Origin: Nanobdellota archaeon | GTDB lineage: Archaea; Nanobdellota; Nanobdellia; PEZQ01 | Assembly: GCA_018220985.1 (NCBI GenBank) | Contig: JAAOXS010000007.1 | Span: 1-48,895 of the forward strand | Direction: 5' to 3' | DNA: 48,895 nt | Part shown: positions 1 through 12,960 of the stretch, in pieces | How positions within the stretch are numbered: position 1 is the first letter of the stretch | Layout: each line of letters begins with the position of its first letter | The notes under the pieces: model-generated | Told to the model about the DNA's origin: nothing | The model's input: only the letters and a program-made list of their open reading frames with translations | The model's database searches: none | Made by a program: the position numbers and the translations under genes

Positions 1-595
1 CTGCGGCTATGCACATTTGCTTGTACAATTGAGGGCTTTGCGCTAAGTAAGCTTTTTTTTCGAAATATTTGATTTCGTACAAGTCAGCGCCGCCTTCACT
101 TGCTGAACTAATCACGCAAGGTGGTTGGATTTCTATAAACTCTTTTTTGAAGAAGTGCTCTCTAAAAGAGTTTGATATCACATTTTGAATTTTGAACACT
201 GCCATGTTTTTTGGCATGCGTAAATCAAGGAAACGCCAGTTCAATCGTGAGCTTAAGTCGCTTTCAATTTTGCCGCTGATGTTTAGTGGGACTGGTTGAG
301 CTGATTTACTTATTATTTCTATTTTTGAAGGTATTATTTCTTTTCCGCCTGGCGCTATTTTATTATTTTTTAAAACTCCTTCAACAAGTAAAACGGATTC
401 TTTAGTTATTTCATCAACTTTGTTGAATAATTCTTCACTAATTTTTCCTTTAACAAGTGTGATTTGAATGTTTCCTGAAATGTCTCTAATTGATATGAAT
501 TTAATTTTACCTATTGAGCGAATATTTTCAGCCCAGCCTGCAATTCTAACTTTGCCTTTTTTGTTGATGGCATCAGCACAAAGCTCTGTTTTCAT
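1..595 (-). CDS. aspS: Aspartyl-tRNA synthetase (AspRS), N-terminal part, truncated by window edge
   Basis: Reverse complement from ATG at 595 reads MKTELCADAINKKGKVRIAGWAENIRSIGKIKFISIRD... (OB-fold anticodon domain) and ends ...ISSASEGGADLYEIKYFEKKAYLAQSPQLYKQMCIAA, a class II AspRS signature. Not in the ORF track because it runs off the edge. Confidence 0.93.
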   Translation of the reverse strand, partial: MKTELCADAINKKGKVRIAGWAENIRSIGKIKFISIRDISGNIQITLVKGKISEELFNKVDEITKESVLLVEGVLKNNKIAPGGKEIIPSKIEIISKSAQPVPLNISGKIESDLSSRLNWRFLDLRMPKNMAVFKIQNVISNSFREHFFKKEFIEIQPPCVISSASEGGADLYEIKYFEKKAYLAQSPQLYKQMCIAA

Positions 596-653
596 GAATA
601 TAATACTAAACGAAGCGGTTAATTAAAACTTTGCACACCAAAAATTTTAAATA

Positions 654-674
654 TGTTGGTGTTTTACACCAACA
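654..674. promoter_or_regulatory. Perfect inverted repeat TGTTGGTGT-TTT-ACACCAACA just downstream of a TATA-like element (ttttaaat, ~646-653)
   Basis: 9-bp arms with 3-nt spacer read directly from sequence; it lies between the TATA-like box and the probable leaderless ATG at 677. Confidence 0.7.
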
Positions 675-676
675 GT

Positions 677-929
677 ATGTTTGAGGAAAGTTTTGCTTTG
701 CTTGAAGCGTTTACGCCTAAAAGAATAGAGTTATTTAGGGAGATTCATATTTCTGAACCTTCATCTATTCGTGATTTGGCAGAGTTATTAGAACGTGATG
801 TTAAGAATGTTTGGAATGATTTACGTAAACTTTCTGAAATGGATTTAATCTGTTTTGAATGTGTTGGTAGAGTTAAGAAGCCAGTTATCAAAAAACAAAT
901 TATTATAACAACTGTTACGGTGAGAAGAA

Positions 930-937
<8 letters not shown>
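677..937 (+). CDS. Small winged-HTH transcriptional regulator (HVO_A0114/MarR-like); ORF track start 653, start more likely 677
   Basis: [33 protein letters not shown] is a typical wHTH. The 653 start overlaps the inverted repeat; ATG 677 is about 25 nt from the TATA box. Confidence 0.75.
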
Positions 938-3227
<2,290 letters not shown>

Positions 3228-3270
3228 GGGGATAATTTTATCTTATCTTCTTGTTTTATTTTTTTTGGGA

Positions 3271-3969
3271 ATGGATAAGATTTACTCTTTAATAATGGAT
3301 GATAAGCTTACTTGGGAGCATATGATAATTGATGTTGTTCGCGAGGAAGGTATTAATCCTTGGAATATTAATGTTTCAAAACTCACTTCAGGTTACATTT
3401 CTCGCATTAGGGAAATGAAGAATTTGAATTTTCGTTTTTCGGGTAAGGTGTTATTAATAGCGTCTATTCTTTTACGTCTTAAGAGTAGCGAGTTCGTTTT
3501 TGTTGAAGATAAAGAGGAAGAAATTATTGAGAGAACTGCTTTATTAGACGGGGTTGAAATTGATTACAGCGAGCTTGACATTAATGTTCCTTTACCTAAA
3601 ACTCGTAAAGTTACTTTGCAGGAGTTAATGTCTGCTTTGGACGCTGCTTTAGTTGTTAAGGACCGTAAGGAGCATAGACGTCAAAAATTGAAAGAGCTTA
3701 AGAAGAGAGAGGAGTTTAAATTAAAATTTAAGGATATTAATATTGGTGATAAAATTTCTTCTCTTTTTTTAAAGATTAAACAGTCTCTTTCCCAGTTAAA
3801 AATTAAGAAGATTCTTTTTTCAAAACTTATTCCTTCAAAATCTCGTGAGGATATTGTTTGGACTTTTCTTCCTTTACTTCATTTAAGTAATAAGAGTAAG
3901 GTTTCTTTAACTCAGGAAGAAGTTTTTGGGGATATAAGTGTTGAACTTTTGGAGGGTGATTTGAATTGA
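3271..3969 (+). CDS. scpA: Segregation and condensation protein A (kleisin); ORF track start 3220
   Basis: DKLTWEHMIIDVVREEGINPWNINVSKLTSGYISRI, ScpA N-terminal signature; followed directly by scpB. Confidence 0.9.
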   Translation: MDKIYSLIMDDKLTWEHMIIDVVREEGINPWNINVSKLTSGYISRIREMKNLNFRFSGKVLLIASILLRLKSSEFVFVEDKEEEIIERTALLDGVEIDYSELDINVPLPKTRKVTLQELMSALDAALVVKDRKEHRRQKLKELKKREEFKLKFKDINIGDKISSLFLKIKQSLSQLKIKKILFSKLIPSKSREDIVWTFLPLLHLSNKSKVSLTQEEVFGDISVELLEGDLN

Positions 3970-4466
3970 ATGGTGTTTCATCTAAGAAATTAAAGTTTTT
4001 GGAAGCTTTACTATTCGCAAGTGAGGGTGTTGTTTCAAGACAGCGGTTGCAGAGGGCTTTTAGTTTTAATGAGCGGCAGCTTGACATTCTTGTTGATGAG
4101 TTAAAAAAGTATTTTGAGGAGAAAGATTCAGCTCTTAAAATTAGGAGAACTGGTACGCATGTTTCGTTAAGCGTGAAAGATGAGTATATTAGTTTTATTA
4201 AAAATTTTATTGAGGCTGAATTTTCAAGTCCTGTGTTAAAAACTTTGGCTATGATTGCGTATAAGAGTCCTGTTAAGCAGTCAACAATAATTCAGGCAAG
4301 AGGTAATAAGAGTTATTCGCACATAACTGAGCTTTTAGAAAATAAACTTGTTGAAACAGAGCAGTTTGGGAATACTAAGATGATTCGTTTAACTCCAAAA
4401 TTTTTTAAGTATTTTAACATTTTAAAACGTGATTTTGAAAGCAAGTTTAAAGAAGAGAAAAATTAA
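3966..4466 (+). CDS. scpB: Segregation and condensation protein B
   Basis: KFLEALLFASEGVVSRQRLQ...LKTLAMIAYKSPVKQSTIIQARGNKSYSHITELLENKLVE, ScpB winged-helix pattern; 4-nt overlap with scpA. Confidence 0.92.
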   Translation: MNGVSSKKLKFLEALLFASEGVVSRQRLQRAFSFNERQLDILVDELKKYFEEKDSALKIRRTGTHVSLSVKDEYISFIKNFIEAEFSSPVLKTLAMIAYKSPVKQSTIIQARGNKSYSHITELLENKLVETEQFGNTKMIRLTPKFFKYFNILKRDFESKFKEEKN

Positions 4467-4494
4467 TTAATAAAACAATGTTTTCTATTCTATT

Positions 4495-4785
4495 ATGATT
4501 CAAACAAAAGTTATTAGTGAGATGTGGAATGTCCAAGTATACACTGATTCAGGTGATTATTTCGGGCAAATTGATGACGCAATTCTTGAAAAGAATAAGG
4601 TTACGGGTTGGAAAATAATTGCAACAGAGCAAAGCCCTATTTTCAAAGTTCTTAGGGGTGCGAGAGGAGTTATAGTTCCACATCAGCAGGTTAGGGCAGT
4701 TGGTAATATAATGATAATTTCAAGTGCTGTTATTCCAAGTGTTGGAGAGAGAACAGCTATTGAAATGGAAAGAGTTGAAGAATAA
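4495..4785 (+). CDS. PRC-barrel domain protein
   Basis: MIQTKVISEMWNVQVYTDSGDYFGQIDDAILE...GVIVPHQQVRAVGNIMIIS, single PRC-barrel. Confidence 0.85.
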   Translation: MIQTKVISEMWNVQVYTDSGDYFGQIDDAILEKNKVTGWKIIATEQSPIFKVLRGARGVIVPHQQVRAVGNIMIISSAVIPSVGERTAIEMERVEE

Positions 4786-4817
4786 ACTTTTATTTAACTA
4801 CTGACCATGCTAGTTTT

Positions 4818-5990
4818 ATGAATTATAAAACGAATGCTATTTTGTTAGTTATAATTGATGCTTTAATTTTAGCTAATTTTGCGGCTTCAACTCTTATAGT
4901 GTTTCTTAAAGATAATGGTATTAGTATTTCTCAAATACTTCTTCTTCAAGGTATTGGTTCAATTATAATAATTTTACTTGAAATACCTACGGGGATTTTC
5001 GCTGACGTTTATGGTAGGAAATCGTCAATAATTTTCGGTTCTTTAATGTACATTTTTGCAGGTGTTTTAATGATTTTCGCATCGTCGTTTGTTAGTTTTT
5101 TTTTAGCGCTTTCAGTTAGCGCTTTCGCAATTGTTTTTTTTAGTGGTGCTCTTACTGCTATAATTTATGATTCGTTAAATCAGGCGGGTGTGAAGAATCT
5201 TCCAAAGTTTTTTTCGTACGCGAACATTTTTAAAGCAGTTGCTTTAGGTGTTGCAACAATTCTTGGAGGAATTATAGCACAATTTAGTTATAGGTATAAT
5301 TTTGTTATAATGGTGTTTTTAGGGTTTGTAGCTTTATTCATTTCATTTATTATTAAGGAACCTGCTTACAAGCAGAAAAAAACAACTATTATAAAGGAAA
5401 GTCATAATTTGAGAAAAACAATAAAATATGTTCTGAATCGTGATCCTTTGTTACTTATCATGGGTATGACTGCTGTTCTTGGAAATTTGATGATTATAAT
5501 TCTTGTTTACATGCAGCCTTTGATGAGGGATGTTGGTTTTGGTATTGCACAGTTCGGTTTTATTTTCGCAATTTTAGCAATCTTCCAAGCGTTGGGTGGT
5601 AGAGTTGGGTGTTCTTTGGAAAAAAGGTTTAAAGCTAAAAATTTTGCTTTCATAGTGATTTATGGAATAGCTTTTTCTTATGCTATTCTTGCAATTTCTT
5701 TCACGCCTTTGCTTTTCTTATTATCTTCTATAATTCTAGCTTTTTTTGCTGGCATGTTTGTTCCAGTTTGGTTGGTTTATCAGAACAAGTTTATTCCATC
5801 TCAAAAACGGGCTACCATAAATTCTCTCGGCTCACTTATTAATAGTGGTGTTTTCATTTTTTTCGCGCCAATTTTTGGTTTATTCACGGAAGTTGTGTCA
5901 ATGCGTTTCTCAATTCTTTTAGCAAGTATTTTTTCGCTATTGGTAGTTCCAATTCTTGCGCGTAAAATTAGTAATAAACTTTCTTCCTAA
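4818..5990 (+). CDS. Major facilitator superfamily transporter
   Basis: About 12 hydrophobic segments; ETGIFADVYGRKSSIIFGS-like MFS loop (EIPTGIFADVYGRKSS). Confidence 0.88.
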   Translation: MNYKTNAILLVIIDALILANFAASTLIVFLKDNGISISQILLLQGIGSIIIILLEIPTGIFADVYGRKSSIIFGSLMYIFAGVLMIFASSFVSFFLALSVSAFAIVFFSGALTAIIYDSLNQAGVKNLPKFFSYANIFKAVALGVATILGGIIAQFSYRYNFVIMVFLGFVALFISFIIKEPAYKQKKTTIIKESHNLRKTIKYVLNRDPLLLIMGMTAVLGNLMIIILVYMQPLMRDVGFGIAQFGFIFAILAIFQALGGRVGCSLEKRFKAKNFAFIVIYGIAFSYAILAISFTPLLFLLSSIILAFFAGMFVPVWLVYQNKFIPSQKRATINSLGSLINSGVFIFFAPIFGLFTEVVSMRFSILLASIFSLLVVPILARKISNKLSS

Positions 5991-6026
5991 AACTATTTTA
6001 ACCCTTAACCCTTTTACATTTAAATA

Positions 6027-7904
6027 ATGCCTAAAAAGTCTTTTAAAACAACTGAAGAAATTATTGTTAACAAGAACTTGATAAACCAAGTTATTGGTCA
6101 GGAAGAGGCTGTTGAAATAATTAAGAAAGCAGCTAAGCAAAGGCGTAATATTTTATTAATTGGCAAGCCAGGTACTGGTAAATCAATGCTTGGTCAAGCT
6201 CTTGCACAGTCAATTCCTAAAGAATCTTTAGTTGACACGCTTAGCGTGCATAATCCTCGTGATGAGGATAAGCCTTTAATTAAAACAGTTCCAGCAGGTC
6301 AAGGTAATAAAATTCGTTCAAGGGATAAGATAAAAGAATTAGCTGGTGGTGGTGATAAGACTTTTCTTTTTTTCATAGGCTTTATTGTTTTAATTAACCT
6401 TGTCAGTTTAGCTTTTGATTTTTTGAGTAGTAATGAGGCTGATGTTCTTGTTGCTGCGAATAGGATTACGGGCACTCTTGTTACTTTAGCAATGTTAATA
6501 ATGTTTGTAGTTTACATTGTTTCTTATAATTTGAAAAAGCAGCGGGTTAAAGTTTTAGCACCGAAAGTGATTGTTGATAATTCTGATAAGAAACACGCTC
6601 CTTTCATTGATGCTACTAGTAGTCATGAAGGTGCGTTACTGGGAGATGTTAAACACGACCCTTTTCAAAGTGGTGGTTTAGGAACTCCCGCTCACGAGTT
6701 GGTTGTTTCAGGTGCTATTCATAAAGCTCACAAAGGTGTTTTATTTGTTGATGAAGTTGCAACTCTCAAGCCCGCTATGCAGATTGATTTGCTTACTTCT
6801 ATGCAGGAGAAGAAAATGGCAATAACTGGTCGTAGTGAACGTTCTTCTGGTGCAATGGTTCAGACGGAACCTGTGCCAAGTGATTTCTTGCTTGTTGCAG
6901 CGGGTAATATTGAAACAATTCGTAAGATGAATCCTGCTTTACGTTCAAGAATTAGAGGTTACGGTTATGAGATTTACATGAATGATAAAATCTCTGACAC
7001 GTCCGAAAATCGTTTTGAAATTGCTTTATTCGTTGCTCAGGAAGTTTTTAAGGATAAGAAAATTCCTCATTTCACTAAACCTGCTGTTGATGAAATAATA
7101 CGTGAAGCAAAACTTAGGGCGGGTAGAAAGGGTTTTTTAACTCTTAAACTTCGTGATTTAGGTGGTTTGGTTAGGGTTGCTGGCGATATCGCTAATGAGC
7201 AGAATCATAAATTCGTTAAGCGTGAGGATGTTCTTAACGCGAAGCATTATGCAAGAACTCTTGAACAGCAAATAACTTCGCGAATTACTGATGATAAAAA
7301 AGAGTATCAAATCATTCTTAATAAAGGTGAGGCTATTGGAAAAGTTAATGGTTTAGCTGTTATGGGTGGTGAGGATAGTCATTCTGGTATTGTCTTACCT
7401 ATTGAAGCAGTGTTCGCACCTGCACTTTCCAAGGGTGAAACTAAAATAATCGCTACAGGTAAGCTTGGTAAAATTGCGAAAGAAGCTGTTAAGAATGTCA
7501 GTGCAATTATCAAGAATTATTCTTCTAAGAATTTGGAAAATTATGATATTCACATCCAGTTTTTGCAAACTTATGAGGGTGTGGAAGGTGACAGCGCTTC
7601 TATCACTATTGCAACTGCTTTGATTAGTGCTTTGGAGAAAGTGCCTGTTAAGCAGGATGTTGCAATGACTGGCAGTTTATCAATTTCAGGTGACGTGCTA
7701 CCTGTTGGAGGCATTAATAGTAAGATTGAAGCAGCTGTTGATGCTGGTTATAAAACAGTTTTAATTCCTAAAATCAATTTGAAAGATGTTGTTTTAGATG
7801 GCAAGCTTCTTAAAAAAATTAAGATTATTCCAGTTAAGCGAATTGAAGAGGTTGTTGAAAACGCACTTGTTGATGGTAAGCGTATTGCAAAAAAAATGAA
7901 ATGA
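6027..7904 (+). CDS. lonB: Archaeal membrane-anchored Lon protease (LonB)
   Basis: Walker A GKPGTGKS, two transmembrane segments inserted in the AAA domain, Lon protease domain with Ser in [18 protein letters not shown] and Lys in [16 protein letters not shown]. Confidence 0.96.
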   Translation: MPKKSFKTTEEIIVNKNLINQVIGQEEAVEIIKKAAKQRRNILLIGKPGTGKSMLGQALAQSIPKESLVDTLSVHNPRDEDKPLIKTVPAGQGNKIRSRDKIKELAGGGDKTFLFFIGFIVLINLVSLAFDFLSSNEADVLVAANRITGTLVTLAMLIMFVVYIVSYNLKKQRVKVLAPKVIVDNSDKKHAPFIDATSSHEGALLGDVKHDPFQSGGLGTPAHELVVSGAIHKAHKGVLFVDEVATLKPAMQIDLLTSMQEKKMAITGRSERSSGAMVQTEPVPSDFLLVAAGNIETIRKMNPALRSRIRGYGYEIYMNDKISDTSENRFEIALFVAQEVFKDKKIPHFTKPAVDEIIREAKLRAGRKGFLTLKLRDLGGLVRVAGDIANEQNHKFVKREDVLNAKHYARTLEQQITSRITDDKKEYQIILNKGEAIGKVNGLAVMGGEDSHSGIVLPIEAVFAPALSKGETKIIATGKLGKIAKEAVKNVSAIIKNYSSKNLENYDIHIQFLQTYEGVEGDSASITIATALISALEKVPVKQDVAMTGSLSISGDVLPVGGINSKIEAAVDAGYKTVLIPKINLKDVVLDGKLLKKIKIIPVKRIEEVVENALVDGKRIAKKMK

Positions 7905-9256
7905 ACATACCTGTTTTAGCTGATAATTTTGATTATTGGGATTTAAGAGTTCTTAAAAATAAGGTTGAAATAGTGAGTGTTGATGATGAAACAGTGAACG
8001 CGCTTAATGTTAGTGATGCGTTTTCAGTTGGTTTAAGAGTTGTTAAAAATGGTTCGTGGGCTTTTGTTTCTTCTAACAAGCTTGATTTGAATAATTTGTT
8101 CAAGCAAGCTTTGAAGATTTCAAAAATTAAAGGTGTTAAAATTGGTTCGCTTCCAAAAATTTTTGATAGCGCGAAATTTAAATCAAGTTTTAAGATAAAT
8201 CCTTTTAATGAGAGTATTGAAAAAAAGATTAGTATTCTTAAAGAGTTGAATTCTGAAATAAAAAATTATTCGAAAGAGATTAGCACTGCTCAAACATACA
8301 TTGCTTATAACAAAAATGATTTAGAAATTGTTAATAGTTCAGGCGCTCAAATTAATGGCGAATCATTGTTTACGCGTTATTTTACTAAAGGAATAGCTGT
8401 TAAGAATGGTTGTTTACAGCAAGCTTTTGAAAGGAATTACGTGACTGGTGGTTTAGAAGTGTTGTACGATGAAGATTTATTAAAGCTCGCTTCAAAAGTG
8501 GGTGAGAGAGTTATAAGATTATTGCATGCTAAACACGCTCCGCCAAAAAGGTTGCCTGTGGTTTGTGATGCGAACATGACTGGTCTTTTCTTTCATGAAG
8601 CTGTTGGTCATGCTTGTGAGGCTGATGAGGTTTTAATGAATGCTTCAGTTCTTAAAGGTAAAGTAGGTGAAAAAGTTGCTTCTGATTTAATCACGTTTTC
8701 GGATTATTCAGGTCCTAAGAATTCTTTCGGAAGAGTTGTTTTTGATGATGAGGGTGTGAAGAAGAAAGAGGCTGTTTTAATTGATAAGGGTGTTTTAAAA
8801 GGTTATTTGCATTCGTTGCACACTGCTTCGATTATGAATGTTGAGCCGACGGGTAATGGTCGTGCAATGTCTGCTTCGAACTTTCCAATTCCTAGAATGA
8901 CAACGCTGAAAGTTAAGAGTGGTAGTTTTAATGAAAGTGAGTTGTTTAGTGGTGTTAAGCGTGGTGTTCTTGTTAAAGGATTTAAGGGCGGTGAGGTTAA
9001 CCCTACTGAAGGTAAGTTTATTTTCGCAGCTTCAGAGGCGTTCATGATTGAGAATGGTGAAATAACAACTCCTTTGCGTGATGTTACTATTTCTGGTAAT
9101 ATTGAAAAAACAATGCACTGTATTAGTGGTGTTTCAAAAAAGGTAGAATTAACTGATGGTGGTGTTTGCGGTAAAGCAGGTCAGCACGTTCCAGTTAGTG
9201 AAGTTATGCCTTGGACAAGAATTGATGAGGTGTTGGTTGGTGGAAGAGATTCTTAG
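7901..9256 (+). CDS. tldD: TldD family metalloprotease
   Basis: [11 protein letters not shown] (HExxxH), [17 protein letters not shown]; paired with a TldE homolog. Confidence 0.95.
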   Translation: MNIPVLADNFDYWDLRVLKNKVEIVSVDDETVNALNVSDAFSVGLRVVKNGSWAFVSSNKLDLNNLFKQALKISKIKGVKIGSLPKIFDSAKFKSSFKINPFNESIEKKISILKELNSEIKNYSKEISTAQTYIAYNKNDLEIVNSSGAQINGESLFTRYFTKGIAVKNGCLQQAFERNYVTGGLEVLYDEDLLKLASKVGERVIRLLHAKHAPPKRLPVVCDANMTGLFFHEAVGHACEADEVLMNASVLKGKVGEKVASDLITFSDYSGPKNSFGRVVFDDEGVKKKEAVLIDKGVLKGYLHSLHTASIMNVEPTGNGRAMSASNFPIPRMTTLKVKSGSFNESELFSGVKRGVLVKGFKGGEVNPTEGKFIFAASEAFMIENGEITTPLRDVTISGNIEKTMHCISGVSKKVELTDGGVCGKAGQHVPVSEVMPWTRIDEVLVGGRDS

Positions 9257-10529
9257 AAAAGTGGTTAATCAATCAAAGAACGTTTTCGTAGAAGCAGAAA
9301 TATCATGCTCTTCAGGTGAGGCTCTTGTTTTTGAGAAAAAAAAATTGTTATACCCTCAAATTTTTGATGGTGATTCCCTTACTGTTAGAGTTACTTTTCC
9401 AGATGGGCGTGCGGGTGTAAGTTCAACATCTCACATTAATCATGCTATTAATTGTTTAAATGAAGCGAAAAAATTTGCTAAAGTGTCTGTTCCAGACAAA
9501 CAATTTCAATGCTTGCCTATAATAAAGAAGTCAAATAAACTTGTTAAATTATTTGATAATAATGTAAAAGATTACACTGCTGAAGATTTGTGGAATGATG
9601 CTAATGCAATGATTTCTTTCAGTGAAGAAAAAGGTGTTAATGTTCAAATGTTAAGTTCTTCAAAAAGCGTTGGTAAAACTTTTTTCATGAATTCTGAAGG
9701 TTGCGCGTTTAATGAGGAGATTCACATTGTTTCTGGTGGGATTAGCGTTGTTAAAAATAAGTTTTCAGGTGATGAGGCTCAAGTTTTTACGAGAAAGCCT
9801 GATTTCTTGAGCATTGCTGAAAATGCGGTTAGTAATTGTTTATCCAGTCAGAATCCTGTTAAAATTAAAAGCGGTTCGACTCCTATGATTTTGTGTTATG
9901 ATGCTTTTAATTCCCTTTCAGAGAGTGTTTTGTTTAACGCTGTTAATGGTTATTCTGTTTTCAAGAAAAAATCTTTTCTCGCAGGTAAATTAGGCGAACA
10001 CGTTTTTAGTGATAAATTAACAATAATTGATAATCCTGTTTTGGATTATGGTTTAGGTTCAAGAATTTACGATTCTGAAGGCGCATTGTCAGTTAAGAAA
10101 ACGTTGATTTCTAAAGGTGTTGTAACTGATTTTCTTCAGGATAATTATACGAATTTGGTTAGGGGTGAAGGAACTAATGGGAATTGCAGTTCAATTAATT
10201 CAAGACCAAGTATTTCACCTTCAAATCTTGTTGTGAAAAAGGGTTCAATTAGTTATGAGGACATGTTAAGTCAGGCGGAAGGCGCTTTGCTTGTTAAAGA
10301 GATTGGTGGCGCGCACATGATTAATGCTATTTCAGGAGATTTTAGTAATGAGGCTACAAAAGCGTTTATCGTAAAAAATGGTGATTTAGTTCCTGTTAAG
10401 AATGTTATGATTGCAGGTAATTTTTTTGAATTATTAAATGATTTAGAATTGGTTGGTAATGATTATAAGCAAAAAAGTGCGATAATGGCTCCAACTCTTT
10501 TATTTTCTAAGGTTCAGGCTGTAGCTTAG
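9240..10529 (+). CDS. tldE: TldE/PmbA family protein (GTG start at 9240 or TTG at 9237; ORF track start 9156)
   Basis: [53 protein letters not shown] are TldE-like and lack HExxxH. Confidence 0.88.
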   Translation: MEEILRKVVNQSKNVFVEAEISCSSGEALVFEKKKLLYPQIFDGDSLTVRVTFPDGRAGVSSTSHINHAINCLNEAKKFAKVSVPDKQFQCLPIIKKSNKLVKLFDNNVKDYTAEDLWNDANAMISFSEEKGVNVQMLSSSKSVGKTFFMNSEGCAFNEEIHIVSGGISVVKNKFSGDEAQVFTRKPDFLSIAENAVSNCLSSQNPVKIKSGSTPMILCYDAFNSLSESVLFNAVNGYSVFKKKSFLAGKLGEHVFSDKLTIIDNPVLDYGLGSRIYDSEGALSVKKTLISKGVVTDFLQDNYTNLVRGEGTNGNCSSINSRPSISPSNLVVKKGSISYEDMLSQAEGALLVKEIGGAHMINAISGDFSNEATKAFIVKNGDLVPVKNVMIAGNFFELLNDLELVGNDYKQKSAIMAPTLLFSKVQAVA

Positions 10530-10543
10530 AAAAAGGTTTAAAT

Positions 10544-11128
10544 TTGAATAACAATTATTTTTTTGTTATGGAACCAATAACGGTTTTAATAATTGGAGTA
10601 GTTGTTTTTTTCGCATTAGTTGGGTTTGTTATTTGGGCTTACAATTCTTTTGTCGTTTTGGATAATAGGATTAAGAATTCTTTAGGGCAAATTAATGTGC
10701 AATTAAAAAGAAGAATTGATTTGATACCAAATCTTGTTGAAACAGTTAAGGGTTATGCTAAGCATGAAAAGTCTGTTTTTGAGAATGTTACAAAAGCTCG
10801 TACGAGTATGATTAGTTCGGATGGTGTTGCTGGAAAAATGAAAGCGAATAATGCTTTAACCGGCGCGCTTAAAACTCTTTTCGCAGTTGCTGAGAATTAC
10901 CCTAAACTTCAAGCGAATGAGAATTTTGTGAATTTGCAAAATGAATTATCTGAAACAGAGGATAAAATAGCGTACGCAAGACAGTTTTATAATGATACTG
11001 TTTTATCGTACAATAATAAAGTGCAAATGTTTCCAACAAACGTTTTTGCAAGATTATTCGGTTTCAGAGCAAAGGATTCTTTTACCATTAATGCAGAGGA
11101 AGCGAAAAAACCTGAAGTCCATTTTTAG
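10544..11128 (+). CDS. LemA family protein
   Basis: N-terminal [71 protein letters not shown]. Confidence 0.96.
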   Translation: MNNNYFFVMEPITVLIIGVVVFFALVGFVIWAYNSFVVLDNRIKNSLGQINVQLKRRIDLIPNLVETVKGYAKHEKSVFENVTKARTSMISSDGVAGKMKANNALTGALKTLFAVAENYPKLQANENFVNLQNELSETEDKIAYARQFYNDTVLSYNNKVQMFPTNVFARLFGFRAKDSFTINAEEAKKPEVHF

Positions 11129-11145
11129 AATAAAAAAATGATAAG

Positions 11146-12891
11146 ATGAAACGTTTAGGATTATTTTTTTTTGTTTTTTTTGTTTTTTTTAGTTCGGCTT
11201 TTTCAAAAAATTATGAGATTACAAATGTTAATGTTGATTTATTAATTGAAGAAAATGGTTTGGTACGCGTTTACGAGCAGTTAACTTATTCTTTTGAAGG
11301 TTGTTATTCAGAAATGTATAGGTATATTCCTCTTTATCAGAGTGAATCAATTGTTTTTTTTGATAAAGCATCACAATCAGAGTCCGTGTTAAGAACTGGT
11401 TATGATAGTAATAACGTTTTTCAGGCGAGAGTTATTTTTTCAGAACCTTTATGTGATAGGGAGGAAATTGTTACTTATAATTATTCTTTATCTAATGTTG
11501 TTAGAAAGTATGATGACGCTTCTGAAATAAATTTTCGGTTTTGGGGTGATGGTTGGAAAAGTGTTAATTCTCTTACTGCTCGCATAACTTTTCCTGAAAA
11601 TAAGATTCCAGAAAATTTTTGGTTGAAACCGTTTTACGGTGTTAGTTTTTCAATTGTTGATTTTAAAAATTCTAAAGTAATAACTTTAAGAAATATTCCT
11701 GAAAACCAGTGGTTGGAATTCAGAGCTTTATTTCCTATTTATGAGGGAGAATATTATTTGGCGCGTGAAGGTGAAATAGTTGATTTAACAATTTCTGAAA
11801 TGAGTAATCAACAAAACTTGAATTTACTTTTTTTTCTGATTTCAAAAATGTATTTCATTTTTTTGATTATTCCAATTTTTATAGCAATTCTTGTTTACTT
11901 CAAATACGGTGTGGAGCCTAAAGTTAGTTATTTTAAAACGTACGAGAACGAGCCTCCTACAAAGGATTCTCCTGCAATTGTTAATGCACTTATGAAAATG
12001 GGCCATGGTGGTGTTCCAAATGAGAATGGTTTTATTGCAACAATATTTGACCTTATTAGAAAGGGTTATGCTAAAATTAATACTATCAAACGTGTTGAAA
12101 AAAAGTTTTTAGGCTCAACAGTTAAAGAGGATTTCGTTTTCTATTTTAAAAATTCGAAACAAAAATTGTCTTCACAGGAGAAAAAAATTTTGGAATATTT
12201 GAAATCATTAAGCACTAATAATAAACTTGCTTGGAGTGTTTTTTTAAACCACGTGAAATCATCAAGCGGTGCTTTGGAGTTAAGCAAAATTTTTGAGGTT
12301 TGGAAATCTCGTGTGATGACTGAAGCAAGTGTTGATGATTATTACGTAAAAAAGGGTAATATTATTTTATTTGTTGCAATGATTGTTTGCGCACTTGTTT
12401 CAGCTGGCGTATTCTTATTTTTTGAGAAATCAGTTTATTCTTATCCTGCTATTAATGTTTCACCTTTATTTTTTTTAGTGGTGGGTATTTGCGGTTTTCT
12501 TCTTTTATTGAATTTAAGCATTGGTCCCGTAATTTTTGGTAAGCGTACTAAGAAAGGAACTTTGTTTTACAAGCAATGGTCTGCTTTCAAAAAATTTATA
12601 GGTGATTATAGTATGATTAAAAAATATCCTCCTGAATCAATTAAATTATGGGATTATTATTTGGTTTACGCTATTGCTTTAGGTGAGGCTAAAACTGTTT
12701 TGAAAGCTATGAAGTTAATGAATATTAGAACAGATTTTGACCCTATTGTTGCACATCCTTCGTTTTATTTCGCATTTCATTTAGCTTGGGCTTCTGGAAT
12801 GCGCAGTTCTTCAAGTAGTGGTTTTAGTGGTGGTTTTGGTGGCGGAGGTTTTGGTGGTGGAAGTGGTGGTGGCGGTGGCGGTGCTCGTTAA
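11146..12891 (+). CDS. DUF2207 domain membrane protein with Gly-rich C-terminus
   Basis: Signal peptide, YEITNVNVDLLIEENGLVRVYEQLTYSFEG, TMs, terminal GGFGGGGFGGGSGGGGGGAR. Confidence 0.88.
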   Translation: MKRLGLFFFVFFVFFSSAFSKNYEITNVNVDLLIEENGLVRVYEQLTYSFEGCYSEMYRYIPLYQSESIVFFDKASQSESVLRTGYDSNNVFQARVIFSEPLCDREEIVTYNYSLSNVVRKYDDASEINFRFWGDGWKSVNSLTARITFPENKIPENFWLKPFYGVSFSIVDFKNSKVITLRNIPENQWLEFRALFPIYEGEYYLAREGEIVDLTISEMSNQQNLNLLFFLISKMYFIFLIIPIFIAILVYFKYGVEPKVSYFKTYENEPPTKDSPAIVNALMKMGHGGVPNENGFIATIFDLIRKGYAKINTIKRVEKKFLGSTVKEDFVFYFKNSKQKLSSQEKKILEYLKSLSTNNKLAWSVFLNHVKSSSGALELSKIFEVWKSRVMTEASVDDYYVKKGNIILFVAMIVCALVSAGVFLFFEKSVYSYPAINVSPLFFLVVGICGFLLLLNLSIGPVIFGKRTKKGTLFYKQWSAFKKFIGDYSMIKKYPPESIKLWDYYLVYAIALGEAKTVLKAMKLMNIRTDFDPIVAHPSFYFAFHLAWASGMRSSSSSGFSGGFGGGGFGGGSGGGGGGAR

Positions 12892-12960
12892 ATTTGGTTT
12901 ATAATCATTCTTGAATTACAATAACATTTATTACTCGTTTTTTTTTGGTAATAATTTGTT

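Noticed and set aside
5998-6016. Telomere-like TTAACCCTTAACCC before lonB
   Set aside because: Only two copies of a short repeat in an AT-rich promoter; not a repeat array.
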